Below are positions 51,211 through 59,679 of a DNA stretch of 64,000 nucleotides, piece after piece. This DNA is from Terrimesophilobacter sp044464485. Its GTDB lineage: Bacteria > Actinomycetota > Actinomycetes > Actinomycetales > Microbacteriaceae. The stretch spans positions 1-64,000 of the forward strand of contig JBIQLG010000009.1 in NCBI GenBank assembly GCA_044464485.1. Direction: 5' to 3'. Below the pieces are notes generated by a model that did no database searches, had not been told where the DNA came from, and was given only the letters and a program-made list of their open reading frames with translations. The position numbers and the translations under genes were made by a program. Positions within the stretch are counted from its first letter, which is position 1, and every line of letters begins with the position of its first letter.

Positions 51211-52551
51211 GTGGTTCCATCTCATCGGTCTCGCATGTTCGCTAAGCGCCCCATCTTCCTCCTTCTCGCAGCGTTATTTGCTGCACTCGCCTTCACCATG
51301 ACGGCGGTCTCTCCGGCCCACGCGGACGAGACGAACACCGATAAGTACGACTACATCTTCAGCGGCAACGTCAAATACAACGACAAGCCGCTTGACGGCG
51401 TGGAGATCGATGTGTCCGGTGGCGGCTACAACGCCACGGTGAAGACAGACGACAAGGGCCAGTGGAAAGTCGGCGTGCCAGACAAGAAGAAGTACGACAT
51501 CACGCTCGTGGAATCCACGCTTCCCAAGGGCGTCATCGTGAGCGAGGAAGGCAACGACCGGGTTACCATCACCGACAAGGGCGCCACGATCGAAGCCGAA
51601 TTCGGTTACACCAAGAACAAGACCGTCAACTTCTTTCTCGGGCAGGGCGTTCGAGAAACCGTGAGCTTCTTCGACCAGTTCGTCAGCCGTGCCATGAACG
51701 GCCTCAACTTCGGCCTCATGCTTGCGCTCGCGGCGATCGGTCTCTCGCTCGTGTTCGGAACCACGGGGATCGCCAACTTCGCACACGCAGAAATGGTCAC
51801 CTTCGGCGCGCTCATGGCGCTCACGTTCAGCGTGATTCTCGTGTGGCCCCTCTGGATCGCGTTCCCGCTGGCGGTGGTGCTCACCGGAGCGCTCGGCTGG
51901 CTCCAGGATGTGGTCGTCTGGAAACCCTTACGCGTCAAGGGGCTGAGCATCGTCCAGCTCATGATCGTGAGCATCGGGTTCTCGCTCGCCCTTCGCTACA
52001 TCTACCAGTTCTTCTACGGTGGCCGCACGTACCAGCTGCCCGACACGGGTTCCAAGAAGATTCAACTCCTTGGCCCCATCGCACTCTCGCCCACGGACAT
52101 GGTGAGCATGGCGATCAGCATCATCATGCTCATCCTCGTCGCGTACTGGCTGCAGCGCACCAAGATCGGCAAGGCAACCCGCGCCATTGCCGACAATTCG
52201 TCACTGGCCGCGGCCTCGGGCATCGACGTCGATCGCGTCGTGCGCATCGTATGGATTTTCGGTTCCGCGCTTGCTGGTCTGTCCGGCATCCTGTGGGCCT
52301 ATTTCCGACCCGGCATCAAATGGGATATGGGCTGGCAGATCCTGCTTCTCATTTTCGCCGCGGTGGTTCTCGGTGGACTTGGCACGGCGTACGGTGCGCT
52401 CGTCGGTTCCATCATTGTGGGACTTCTGGTTGAGCTTTCAACGCTGTGGATACCTTCCGACGTCAAGTACGTCGGGCCGTTCCTCGTGCTCATCATCGTG
52501 TTGCTGATAAGACCTCAAGGGCTGTTGGGTCGCCGAGAGAGAATAGGTTAG
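51211..52551 (+). CDS. livH: Branched-chain amino acid ABC permease LivH with an N-terminal secreted domain
   Basis: A 446-residue protein. Unusually, it opens with a signal peptide (hydrophobic about 14-32, cleavage near AHA/DE) and a carboxypeptidase-regulatory/SpaA-like beta domain (about 38-135) before the standard LivH permease (GLNFGLMLALAAIGLSLVFGTTGIANFAHAEM onward, about eight helices). I choose GTG 51211 with GGAGG just upstream. First gene of the livH-livM-livG-livF operon. The added domain should face outside and might position the binding lipoprotein. Confidence 0.9.
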   Translation: MVPSHRSRMFAKRPIFLLLAALFAALAFTMTAVSPAHADETNTDKYDYIFSGNVKYNDKPLDGVEIDVSGGGYNATVKTDDKGQWKVGVPDKKKYDITLVESTLPKGVIVSEEGNDRVTITDKGATIEAEFGYTKNKTVNFFLGQGVRETVSFFDQFVSRAMNGLNFGLMLALAAIGLSLVFGTTGIANFAHAEMVTFGALMALTFSVILVWPLWIAFPLAVVLTGALGWLQDVVVWKPLRVKGLSIVQLMIVSIGFSLALRYIYQFFYGGRTYQLPDTGSKKIQLLGPIALSPTDMVSMAISIIMLILVAYWLQRTKIGKATRAIADNSSLAAASGIDVDRVVRIVWIFGSALAGLSGILWAYFRPGIKWDMGWQILLLIFAAVVLGGLGTAYGALVGSIIVGLLVELSTLWIPSDVKYVGPFLVLIIVLLIRPQGLLGRRERIG

Positions 52552-52559
52552 GAGAACTC

Positions 52560-53543
52560 ATGGACTGGGGTGCAATTTTCTCCAATTCGGTCGTCTGGAT
52601 CATCAACCCGGAGACGATCGCCTATGCGCTGGCCACTGTCGGCCTCGCCATCCATTTCGGCTACGGCGGCCTGCTGAACTTCGGCCAGGCGGGCTTCATG
52701 GCACTCGGAGCCTACGGGTACGCCATCTCGATCCTCACCTTCGGCTTCCCGTGGTGGGCAGGCATCCTCGTGGGAATCGCCGCGTCCATCGTGTTCGCGC
52801 TCATTTTGGGTATTCCGACTCTGCGCTTGCGGGCAGACTACCTGGCGATTGCGACCATCGCGATGGCCGAGACCGTGCGGCTGCTGTTCCAGACGACCGC
52901 ATTCGACGCGGTAACCAACTCTGCAGACGGCCTCGGCGGTTACCACGAGGGATTCCGCGCCGCGAACCCGATTCCCAAAGGCACCTACGGGTTTGGCCCC
53001 TTCACCTTCAATGAAACCGAATGGTGGGTGCGCATCTTCGGGATTTTCCTTCTCGCGGTGGCCATTCTCGTCACGTGGCTCCTCATGCGCAGCCCCTGGG
53101 GCCGCGTTCTCAAGGGGATCCGCGAAGACGAGGATGCCGTGCGCGCGCTCGGCAAAAACGTCTTCTCCTACAAGATGCAGGCCCTCATCCTCGGTGGCGT
53201 GTTCGGTTCGTTCGGTGGCGTGGTCTTCGCCCTCCCCTCCGCGGTGATTCCAGGCGCCTACGTGCCATCGCTGACGTTCTTTCTCTGGACGGTGCTGCTT
53301 CTGGGTGGCGCGGCGACGATCTTCGGACCCGTCGTCGGATCGGTCCTGTTCTGGGTGTTGATGGCCTTCCTCTCGAACCTGCTGCCGCGCATGGCGGATG
53401 CCGGACTGCTCCCCTTCATGTCGAACCAGCAGGCGAACATCATGCGTTTCATCCTCATCGGCGTTGCGCTCATGCTCATCGTCATATTCAGGCCCCAGGG
53501 AATTCTCGGCAACAAGAAGGAGCTGACGTTCAATGCCCGCTGA
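52560..53543 (+). CDS. livM: Branched-chain amino acid ABC permease LivM
   Basis: A 327-residue permease with about nine helices and the conserved YGGLLNFGQAGFMALGAYGYA motif. ATG 52560 has AGGAGA 4 nt upstream. Pairs with LivH in the membrane. Its 3' end overlaps livG by 11 bp. Confidence 0.95.
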   Translation: MDWGAIFSNSVVWIINPETIAYALATVGLAIHFGYGGLLNFGQAGFMALGAYGYAISILTFGFPWWAGILVGIAASIVFALILGIPTLRLRADYLAIATIAMAETVRLLFQTTAFDAVTNSADGLGGYHEGFRAANPIPKGTYGFGPFTFNETEWWVRIFGIFLLAVAILVTWLLMRSPWGRVLKGIREDEDAVRALGKNVFSYKMQALILGGVFGSFGGVVFALPSAVIPGAYVPSLTFFLWTVLLLGGAATIFGPVVGSVLFWVLMAFLSNLLPRMADAGLLPFMSNQQANIMRFILIGVALMLIVIFRPQGILGNKKELTFNAR

Positions 53544-54435
53544 CACGAACACGACGCGGTCCACGGGACTGCACGTCGGGGAGATCCGGCCCGGAGTGCC
53601 CAAGGTCGACCCGATCATTGTGGCCGACAACATCAGCCGCAGCTTTGGCGGCCTGAAGGCCGTCGACGTCGAGCACGTCGAGATCCCGCGAAACGCGATC
53701 ACGGCTCTCATCGGCCCGAACGGTGCAGGCAAGACCACCTTCTTCAACCTGCTGACGGGATTCGACAAGCCGGATACCGGCACGTGGACGTTCGATGGAA
53801 ACGCGATCGCCGGCGTTCCCGCGTACAAGACTTCTCGAATGGGCCAGGTTCGCACGTTCCAGCTCACCAAGTCGCTTGCCATGCTCACCGTGCTGGAAAA
53901 CATGAAGCTGGGGGCGAAGCGCCAAAAGGGCGAGAACTTCTTCACCGCCATGATTCCCGCGCTGTGGCGCAAACAGGATGACGAAATCGAGCAAAAAGCT
54001 CTCGCTCTCCTCGAGCGCTTCAAGCTCGACACGAAGCAGGAAGACTTCGCCGCGAGCCTTTCCGGCGGACAACGAAAGCTTCTGGAGATGGCCAGAGCGC
54101 TCATGAGCGACCCGACGCTCGTCATGCTGGACGAGCCCATGGCCGGCGTGAACCCGGCGCTCACGCAGTCGCTGCTCGAGCACATCCTCGGACTGAAAGC
54201 CGATGGAATGACCGTATTGTTCGTCGAACACGACATGCACATGGTCCGGCACATTTCGGACTGGGTGATCGTCATGGCGGAAGGCCGCGTCGTCGCCGAG
54301 GGTCCGCCCGACGAGGTGATGAAGAACACCGCCGTGATCGACGCCTACCTCGGTAGCCACATGGATACAGATCTCGGAGTGCTCACGGGACGAATTAAGA
54401 CCGTGGACGCGTCGAAGAAGGAGAAGAAGAAGTGA
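53533..54435 (+). CDS. livG: Branched-chain amino acid ABC ATPase LivG
   Basis: A 300-residue ATPase with GPNGAGKTTFFN, signature LSGGQRKLLEMARALM, Walker B VMLDEPMAGVNP and H-loop VEHDMHM. The first 35 residues are a polar extension. The lysine-rich C-terminus runs into livF with a GTGA overlap. Confidence 0.95.
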   Translation: MPADTNTTRSTGLHVGEIRPGVPKVDPIIVADNISRSFGGLKAVDVEHVEIPRNAITALIGPNGAGKTTFFNLLTGFDKPDTGTWTFDGNAIAGVPAYKTSRMGQVRTFQLTKSLAMLTVLENMKLGAKRQKGENFFTAMIPALWRKQDDEIEQKALALLERFKLDTKQEDFAASLSGGQRKLLEMARALMSDPTLVMLDEPMAGVNPALTQSLLEHILGLKADGMTVLFVEHDMHMVRHISDWVIVMAEGRVVAEGPPDEVMKNTAVIDAYLGSHMDTDLGVLTGRIKTVDASKKEKKK

Positions 54436-55178
54436 GCTCCGAATCCACGAGCACCAACGTCATTGACGTTCAGGAACTGACCGCCGGTTACCTGCCGGGA
54501 GTCGATATTCTCAATAGTTGCTCCATTACCGTTGCCCGCGGGGAGCTTGTGGGAATTATCGGTCCCAACGGTGCCGGAAAATCAACCCTGCTCAAGGCCA
54601 TTTTTGGTCAGGTGAAGATTCGCAGCGGAAACATCCTCCTCAACGGCGAGAACATCACGGGGCTCAAAGCCAACAAGCTGGTCGCTCGCGGCGTCGGTAT
54701 GGTGCCACAGAACAACAATATTTTCCCGAGCCTCACGATCGAAGAGAACCTCGAGATGGGCCTGTACCAGAACCCGAAAGTGTACAAGGAGCGCCTCGAG
54801 TTCGTGACCTCCATTTTCGCGGAAGTCGGAAAACGGCTGAAGCAGCGCGCCGGTTCGCTGTCGGGCGGTGAGCGACAGATGGTTGCGATGTCGCGCGCAC
54901 TCATGATGGAGCCGCAGGTATTGCTCCTGGACGAACCATCTGCCGGTCTCTCCCCCGTGCGACAGGACGAAGCCTTCATCCGCGTCTCAGACATCAACAA
55001 GGCCGGCGTCACGACAATCATGGTCGAACAGAACGCACGCCGCTGCCTGCAGCTCTGCGACCGCGCCTACGTGCTCGACCAGGGCAAGGATGCCTACACG
55101 GGCACAGGACGCGATCTGCTGCACGATCCGAAGGTAATCAGTCTGTACCTCGGAACGCTCGGCGAAGACGCCGCGTAG
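54432..55178 (+). CDS. livF: Branched-chain amino acid ABC ATPase LivF
   Basis: A 248-residue ATPase with GPNGAGKSTLLK, signature LSGGERQMVAMSRALM, Walker B LLLDEPSAGLSP and VEQNARR in the H-loop position, as is normal in LivF. GTG start overlaps the livG stop. Last gene of the operon; a repeat block and a terminator follow. Confidence 0.95.
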   Translation: MSSESTSTNVIDVQELTAGYLPGVDILNSCSITVARGELVGIIGPNGAGKSTLLKAIFGQVKIRSGNILLNGENITGLKANKLVARGVGMVPQNNNIFPSLTIEENLEMGLYQNPKVYKERLEFVTSIFAEVGKRLKQRAGSLSGGERQMVAMSRALMMEPQVLLLDEPSAGLSPVRQDEAFIRVSDINKAGVTTIMVEQNARRCLQLCDRAYVLDQGKDAYTGTGRDLLHDPKVISLYLGTLGEDAA

Positions 55179-55231
55179 CGTAGCCTGCGGCCTCGGCGAC
55201 GATCGTTCGCCGGGGTTCCTGGCTGTTCGCA
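55179..55231. other. Short spacer after livF
   Basis: The first part of the 346-bp gene-free stretch 55179-55524. I see no gene or regulatory motif here; the repeat block starts at 55232. Confidence 0.6.
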
Positions 55232-55320
55232 GTTCCCTGAGGTTCTCGAGGGGAACGCCCGCCGTTCCCTGAGGTTCTCGAGGGGAACGCCCGCCGTTCC
55301 CTGAGGTTCTCGAAGGGAAC
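55232..55320. repeat. Three 32-bp direct repeats, each with hairpin ends
   Basis: Copies begin at 55232, 55264 and 55296; the unit starts GTTCCCTGAGGTTCTCGA and ends GGGAAC, so each copy can fold on itself. The CCCTGAGG core is the inverse of the CCTCAGGG core in the next cluster. Confidence 0.9.
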
Positions 55321-55342
55321 ACAGAAGGTGACCTCCCTTCGA

Positions 55343-55470
55343 GACGGCCTGCGGCCTCCTCAGGGAGCGGGGGAACGGCCTGCGGCCACCTCAGGGAGCG
55401 GGGGGACGGCCTGCGCGCCTCCTCAGGGAGCGGGGGGACGGCCTGCGCGCCTCCTCAGGGAGCGGGGAAC
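55343..55470. repeat. Four 31-32-bp direct repeats, inverted relative to the preceding cluster
   Basis: Units starting near 55343, 55374, 55405 and 55437 share ACGGCCTGCG, CCTCAGGGAGCGGGG. Together with 55232-55320 they form a large composite inverted repeat between the convergent livF and livJ genes. Similar TTCGAGACGGCC...CCTCAGGGAG intergenic repeats are common in Microbacteriaceae genomes, from memory. Confidence 0.85.
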
Positions 55471-55472
55471 GC

Positions 55473-55506
55473 GGAAGGCCCCGACCGTTCCCGGTCGGGG
55501 CCTTCC
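55473..55506. terminator. Strong bidirectional terminator between livF and livJ
   Basis: A 15-bp perfect stem (55473-55487 with 55492-55506, arm GGAAGGCCCCGACCG) closed by a 4-base loop TTCC. It lies 18 bp before the livJ stop and would serve livJ on the minus strand and the liv operon on the plus strand. Confidence 0.85.
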
Positions 55507-55524
55507 CCACTTCAGAGCGTCAAC

Positions 55525-56799
55525 TTAGTTGATGCGCTTGTGGTGGTTGGTTGCGTCGTACTGGAAGATACCGATGGTGGCTTCCGTCGGGTCGCCAGCG
55601 TCGTCGAACTTGATGCCACCGGAGTAGCCGTCATAGTCCACAACACCGCCGCCGTTGATGATCTCGGCTGCCGACTTGAAGTCGGTCGCCTTCTCACCGT
55701 TTCCGGAGCCTCCGGAGACTTCCTGCATCTTCGAGGCAATGTCCTTGCCCTTGGTCGACTTGGCAGCAAGCGCAGCCAGCGCGACGAGAACAACAGCGTC
55801 GTACGACTCAGCCGCGTAGCTGAAGTCGTCGCCCATGTCCTTGCCGTTGTTGGCCTCGGAGTACGCCGCCTTGACGCGCTGCTGGAAGTCATCCGTCAGC
55901 ACGGGGCCGGGGGTCGTACCCTTGGCACCGGTCATGACACCGGCAGGAAGCTGGTCACCGTACTGCTTGAGGTTTCCATCAACCAGGTAGAGCTTGCTCG
56001 TGTCGAAACCGGCATCCTTGAGTGCGGGAATGATCGTGAGAGCCTCATCGAAGGTGATGAGAGCAATCGCGTCCGGCTTCTGCGCCATGATCGACGAGAT
56101 CTGCGCGGTGAAGTTGGTGTCGCCCGTGTTGTAGAACTCGGTCGCCACAACCTTGCCGCCGGCCTCGGTGAACGTCTTGTCCGTGACCTTCTGCAGTCCC
56201 GTACCGTAGGCGTCGTTGATCGCGAGGATACCGAGCGTGCTTGCGCCGTCGGCGGCGATCAGGTTACCGAGAACCTCACCCTGGAGGAGGTCGGACGGAG
56301 CTGTACGCCAGTACAGGTTGTCGTCGTCCCACGTGGTGAAGTCCGGCGAGGTGTTTGCCGGCGAGATCTGGAGAACGCCCGCACCCGTGATCTGGTCGAT
56401 CACAAGCTTGGACACACCGGATGCCGCAGCACCGACGATGACCGAGACACCCTCACTGAGGAGGTTCGGAACCGTCGTGGCATACGCCTTGTTGTCCGGG
56501 TCACCCGAGTCGCCATAGGTGATGTCGATCTTGATCCCCATGTTGGCCTCGTTGACTTCCTTGACAGCGAGTGCGACTCCACCTTCCTCGGGCGGGCCGA
56601 GGAATGCGAGGTTACCGGTCTGCGGAAGCAGAGTACCGATCTTGAGGGTGAGATCCTGCTTCGGGCCCGAGTCACCACCGCTGTCGGCGGGGGTGCAGCC
56701 ACTGAGGACCAGTGCTCCAGCTCCGACGATGGCGATGCCACTGAGGACCGACTTCAGGCTCTTCGAGCGGGAGGCCTTGGCCTTCGCGAATACGCTCAT
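55525..56799 (-). CDS. livJ: Branched-chain amino acid-binding lipoprotein LivJ
   Basis: A 424-residue substrate-binding lipoprotein with lipobox LSGC (Cys35) and the type I periplasmic fold (IGTLLPQTGNLAFLGPPEEGGVALAVKEVNE). ATG 56799 has AAGGAG 4 nt upstream. It is convergent with livHMGF rather than in the operon, so its level is set separately. A GTTAC/GTAAC palindrome and a box shared with the guaB/livH gap lie upstream. Confidence 0.93.
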   Translation of the reverse strand: MSVFAKAKASRSKSLKSVLSGIAIVGAGALVLSGCTPADSGGDSGPKQDLTLKIGTLLPQTGNLAFLGPPEEGGVALAVKEVNEANMGIKIDITYGDSGDPDNKAYATTVPNLLSEGVSVIVGAAASGVSKLVIDQITGAGVLQISPANTSPDFTTWDDDNLYWRTAPSDLLQGEVLGNLIAADGASTLGILAINDAYGTGLQKVTDKTFTEAGGKVVATEFYNTGDTNFTAQISSIMAQKPDAIALITFDEALTIIPALKDAGFDTSKLYLVDGNLKQYGDQLPAGVMTGAKGTTPGPVLTDDFQQRVKAAYSEANNGKDMGDDFSYAAESYDAVVLVALAALAAKSTKGKDIASKMQEVSGGSGNGEKATDFKSAAEIINGGGVVDYDGYSGGIKFDDAGDPTEATIGIFQYDATNHHKRIN

Positions 56800-56894
56800 G
56801 TTGCTCCTTGCGTTTCGAATGTGCTGACACGACAGAATCACTCTGGCGTTCCTGTAAGGGTATTGAGTATCTCGGCGCATCTCCACCGCTTCGG

Positions 56895-56910
56895 GTTACA
56901 GGCGGGTAAC
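56895..56910. promoter_or_regulatory. Candidate GlnR-type box upstream of livJ
   Basis: GTTAC, six bases, GTAAC (AC-n9-AC spacing) resembles actinomycete GlnR nitrogen-control sites. GGTAAC (56905-56910) also pairs with GTTACC (56922-56927). Located about 100 bp upstream of livJ. No regulator is seen in the window. Confidence 0.35.
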
Positions 56911-56916
56911 ACAGCC

Positions 56917-56935
56917 GAATCGTTACCTTTTGTGA
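56917..56935. promoter_or_regulatory. Box shared by the guaB/livH and livJ upstream regions, copy 2
   Basis: GAATCGTTACC, three bases, TGTGA; 16 fixed positions identical to 50991-51009. It overlaps the GTTACC half of the palindrome upstream of livJ. Confidence 0.4.
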
Positions 56936-56989
56936 CCTGTTTTTACCCCTATTCGGGGGTAGAGCGCGAAGTTGCCGTCGGCTCCGCTG

Positions 56990-58291
56990 TCAGCCAACCA
57001 TGATGGTTTTCACATACGAAAACTTATTCTCCGAGGTGTACTTGTAAATCCCGTAAGGAGCGACACTCGGATCTCCCGACTTATCGAAAGAAATGGGTCC
57101 GGATACCCCGTCGTAGTCGATATCGTCGCGCGTTGTGAGGACATCGAGGCACTCGCCAAAGCTCGTGCACTTGATCCCCGACGAGGAAACGCGGCGCAAT
57201 ACATCGGCGATCGCGCGCCCGCTGTCGTCGCCCGCCACTATCGCGGAGAGAGCCGCGATGATCGTCGCGTCATACGCTTCGGCGGAATAGTGAAAGTCGG
57301 TCACGGATGGGTCGGCGCTTTTCACGCGCTTCTGGAAGTCGGCATCCGGTTGTTCGCCTTCGAGGAGACCGTTCACGCTGGTGAGTGTCCCGGAGGGAAG
57401 CGCCTGCGAGTAGTCAGCCATGGTTCGCCCGGCAAGCCACAGTTTGGCTCCTCCAAAACCGGCCTTCGTGAGCGCGAGGATGATCGATTTGTTCTTCTCC
57501 ATCATGTTGAACGGACTCGTGATGATCACCGCGTCCGGTTTAGCCTGCGCGAGAACGGACACGATCTTGTCGGCGTCATTGGTTTTTTCTGAGAAACCCT
57601 GGTTCGCAACGAGCTCCCCGCCGGACTGCGCAAGCGCCGCCACGAATTCATCGCGGATGGCCCGACCCGGATCATCCGAATAGTAGATGACCGCGGTGCG
57701 CTGCTTGCCGATGATCTGCGCGAGCGCTTTGCCTTCCATGGCCTCAGAAGGCACTGTGCGAAACAGCAGCCCGCTGTCCTGCAGCGAGGTGAGCGCGGTG
57801 CCGGTCGCGGACGGCGAAATCATGACGACGCCCGCGGAAGAGACCTTCGGCAGCAGACGCTCGGCGAGAATCGACGATGCCGGTCCAATCACGATGTCGA
57901 CGTTCTTAGCCACCAAATCAGCAAGCGCGGCCTCCGCTTTCGTGGTGGAGGCATCACCGGAATCGGAGTGATACACCACGACCGGCTTGCCGTTCACGCC
58001 ACCGGCTTCGTTGATTTCCCGTACCGCGAGCTCCACGCCGGCATCCTGAGCTTTCGCGATGAACGATGTCGCGCCGGTGGTGGGGAAGAGAGTGCCGATG
58101 GTAAGGACGCCATCTCCTTTCGGACTCGCGGTCGCCGTGGCGCTCGGCGTCGTTGGCACGGGCATGGGCGCCTCTGTTCCGCACGCGGCGAGCCCCACAC
58201 TCAGCGACATCGCGGCCAGTGCGGAGCACAATCGCTGTCGCCGTTTCGAAGTAGAGGATCGCCGTGGCACCCCCGAAGAATACCCAACCAT
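56990..58291 (-). CDS. Liv-type substrate-binding lipoprotein, second paralogue
   Basis: A 433-residue lipoprotein with lipobox LAAC (Cys37), a Pro/Thr-rich linker and the same type I binding fold as LivJ (IGTLFPTTGATSF, ELAVREINEAGG). ATG 58291 shares its A with the rarD stop (TGATG), so it is coupled to rarD; upstream in-frame codons lie inside rarD in another frame. It may give the nearby Liv transporter a second specificity (amino acids, amides or urea). Confidence 0.88.
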   Translation of the reverse strand: MVGYSSGVPRRSSTSKRRQRLCSALAAMSLSVGLAACGTEAPMPVPTTPSATATASPKGDGVLTIGTLFPTTGATSFIAKAQDAGVELAVREINEAGGVNGKPVVVYHSDSGDASTTKAEAALADLVAKNVDIVIGPASSILAERLLPKVSSAGVVMISPSATGTALTSLQDSGLLFRTVPSEAMEGKALAQIIGKQRTAVIYYSDDPGRAIRDEFVAALAQSGGELVANQGFSEKTNDADKIVSVLAQAKPDAVIITSPFNMMEKNKSIILALTKAGFGGAKLWLAGRTMADYSQALPSGTLTSVNGLLEGEQPDADFQKRVKSADPSVTDFHYSAEAYDATIIAALSAIVAGDDSGRAIADVLRRVSSSGIKCTSFGECLDVLTTRDDIDYDGVSGPISFDKSGDPSVAPYGIYKYTSENKFSYVKTIMVG

Positions 58292-59238
58292 CAGCCCGGC
58301 AGCGGCGAGGCGCGTCGAACGGAGCGAGTGTGCAGCAACATATCGGTGCTGAGAACGATGAGAGCCAGCCATACGAGCGCGAAGCCGATCCAGCGTTCCG
58401 GCGGCATAGCCTCGTGGAGAATGAAAGTGCCGATCACAAATTGGAGGATCGGCGTGAGGTATTGCACGAAGCCTATGACGAACAGCGGGAGTCGCCGCGC
58501 CGCCGCGGCGAACAGCAGCAACGGAACTGACGTGACGATTCCGGCGGATGCCAGCAGAAGCGTGTTGGCGACTCCGGCCGTTCCGAAGACGACTCCGCTG
58601 GTCAACCCCACAACCACCAGCTGAACTGCCGCCACGGGGCTCAACCAGGCGGTTTCGATCGCGAGTCCGGTAAGCGCATCTACTTTCGGTCCGACCTGCT
58701 TTTTGGCGAGGCCGTAAAGTCCGAAGGAAAACGCGAGCACGAGCGAAATCCACGGGAACACGCCATAGCCCACGGCGAGCACAATCACGGCGACGGCGCT
58801 CAGGCTCACGGCGGCCCACTGCAGCGCTCGAAGTCGCTCGTGCAGAACGAGAACACCCAACAGCACCGTGACAATCGGGTTGATGAAGTATCCGAGCGCC
58901 GCCTCATTCACATGACCGGTGACGACGGCGATGACATAGACCTGCCAGTTGATAAAAACGAGGAAGCCCGCCAGTCCGAGAAAGAATACGGTGCGGCGAT
59001 CGCGCATGACCCGCGCGAAGGTCCGCCAGCGGCGCAGGATGACGATGACGAGTGCGCAGAAAACCACCGAAAAAAGCACCCGCCACGCGACAATCTCAAA
59101 TGGGCCGGCCGGTTGGAGCGCGAGGAAGTAGATCGGGATGAAACCCCACAGGCCGTAGGCGCTCAGGGCGTAGAGAATTCCCGTGCGGTGGCTCTGAGCG
59201 GGTTGCGAAGATGTGGGCGATTGTGGCATTGAGTTCAC
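58291..59238 (-). CDS. rarD: EamA family transporter RarD
   Basis: A 315-residue protein with ten membrane helices in two EamA repeats; the N-terminal GILYALSAYGLWGFIPIYF and FINWQVYVIAVVTGHVNEAALGYFINP stretches are typical of RarD. Probably a drug/metabolite-type exporter; substrate unknown. Co-translated with the binding-protein gene downstream, an odd pairing. Confidence 0.9.
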   Translation of the reverse strand: MNSMPQSPTSSQPAQSHRTGILYALSAYGLWGFIPIYFLALQPAGPFEIVAWRVLFSVVFCALVIVILRRWRTFARVMRDRRTVFFLGLAGFLVFINWQVYVIAVVTGHVNEAALGYFINPIVTVLLGVLVLHERLRALQWAAVSLSAVAVIVLAVGYGVFPWISLVLAFSFGLYGLAKKQVGPKVDALTGLAIETAWLSPVAAVQLVVVGLTSGVVFGTAGVANTLLLASAGIVTSVPLLLFAAAARRLPLFVIGFVQYLTPILQFVIGTFILHEAMPPERWIGFALVWLALIVLSTDMLLHTRSVRRASPLPG

Positions 59239-59246
59239 TCTAGAAC

Positions 59247-59289
59247 CACATCAGGGGCCCGCCGGACGCACCGGCGAGCCCCTGATGTG
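59247..59289. terminator. Hairpin between groES and rarD
   Basis: CACATCAGGGG (59247-59257) pairs perfectly with CCCCTGATGTG (59279-59289), and the intervening sequence holds an inner CGCCGG/CCGGCG stem. It lies 10 bp downstream of the groES stop, so it is the likely groES terminator; a clear T tract is lacking. Confidence 0.65.
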
Positions 59290-59298
59290 AACAGTGCT

Positions 59299-59595
59299 TT
59301 AGCGGACGACTACGGCGAGCACGTCACGGGCGGAGAGCACCAGAAGGTCGTCACCGCCAAACTTGACCTCGGTTCCGCCGTACTTCGAGTAGATGACCTT
59401 GTCACCCACTGCGATGTCGAGCGGTACGCGGTTGCCATTGTCATCGATGCGGCCGGGGCCGACAGCGATGACTTCGCCCTCCTGCGGCTTCTCTTTCGCG
59501 GTGTCAGGAATGACGAGACCTGATGCTGTGACCTGCTCTGCGTCGACCTGCTTAATGACGATGCGATCCTCGAGCGGCTTGATGGACACCGACAC
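59299..59595 (-). CDS. groES: Co-chaperonin GroES
   Basis: A 98-residue lid of the GroEL cavity, with SVSIKPLEDRIVIKQ, the mobile loop EQVTASGLVIPDTAKEKPQEG and IYSKYGGTEVK. I choose GTG 59595 with AGAGG upstream, the normal GroES length, over a frame running to 59727 through the CIRCE sites. groEL is not adjacent. Two CIRCE elements upstream imply HrcA repression. Confidence 0.96.
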   Translation of the reverse strand: MSVSIKPLEDRIVIKQVDAEQVTASGLVIPDTAKEKPQEGEVIAVGPGRIDDNGNRVPLDIAVGDKVIYSKYGGTEVKFGGDDLLVLSARDVLAVVVR

Positions 59596-59633
59596 GGTTG
59601 ACCTCTTCTTTCTTGCTGCGGAAAATTCGTGGG

Positions 59634-59660
59634 TTAGCACTCTCAGGGTGAGTGTGCCAG
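59634..59660. promoter_or_regulatory. CIRCE element 1 upstream of groES (degenerate right arm)
   Basis: TTAGCACTC, nine bases, GTGTGCCAG. The left arm is a perfect consensus arm; the right arm matches 6 of 9 positions. 39 bp upstream of groES. Confidence 0.7.
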
Positions 59661-59679
59661 ATCCACTGTACTCGTCGGG

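Noticed and set aside
55232..55470. CRISPR-like repeats between livF and livJ
   Set aside because: The units are contiguous direct repeats of 31-32 bp without unique spacers, and no cas genes are near.
56941..56963. TACCCC/GGGGTA hairpin upstream of livJ as a terminator of the second binding-protein gene
   Set aside because: On the relevant strand it is followed by A rather than T residues, so it is not a convincing intrinsic terminator.
55540..57003. A 487-codon plus-strand open frame opposite livJ
   Set aside because: It is antisense to a clear lipoprotein gene with its own ribosome site; the translation has no recognisable domain.
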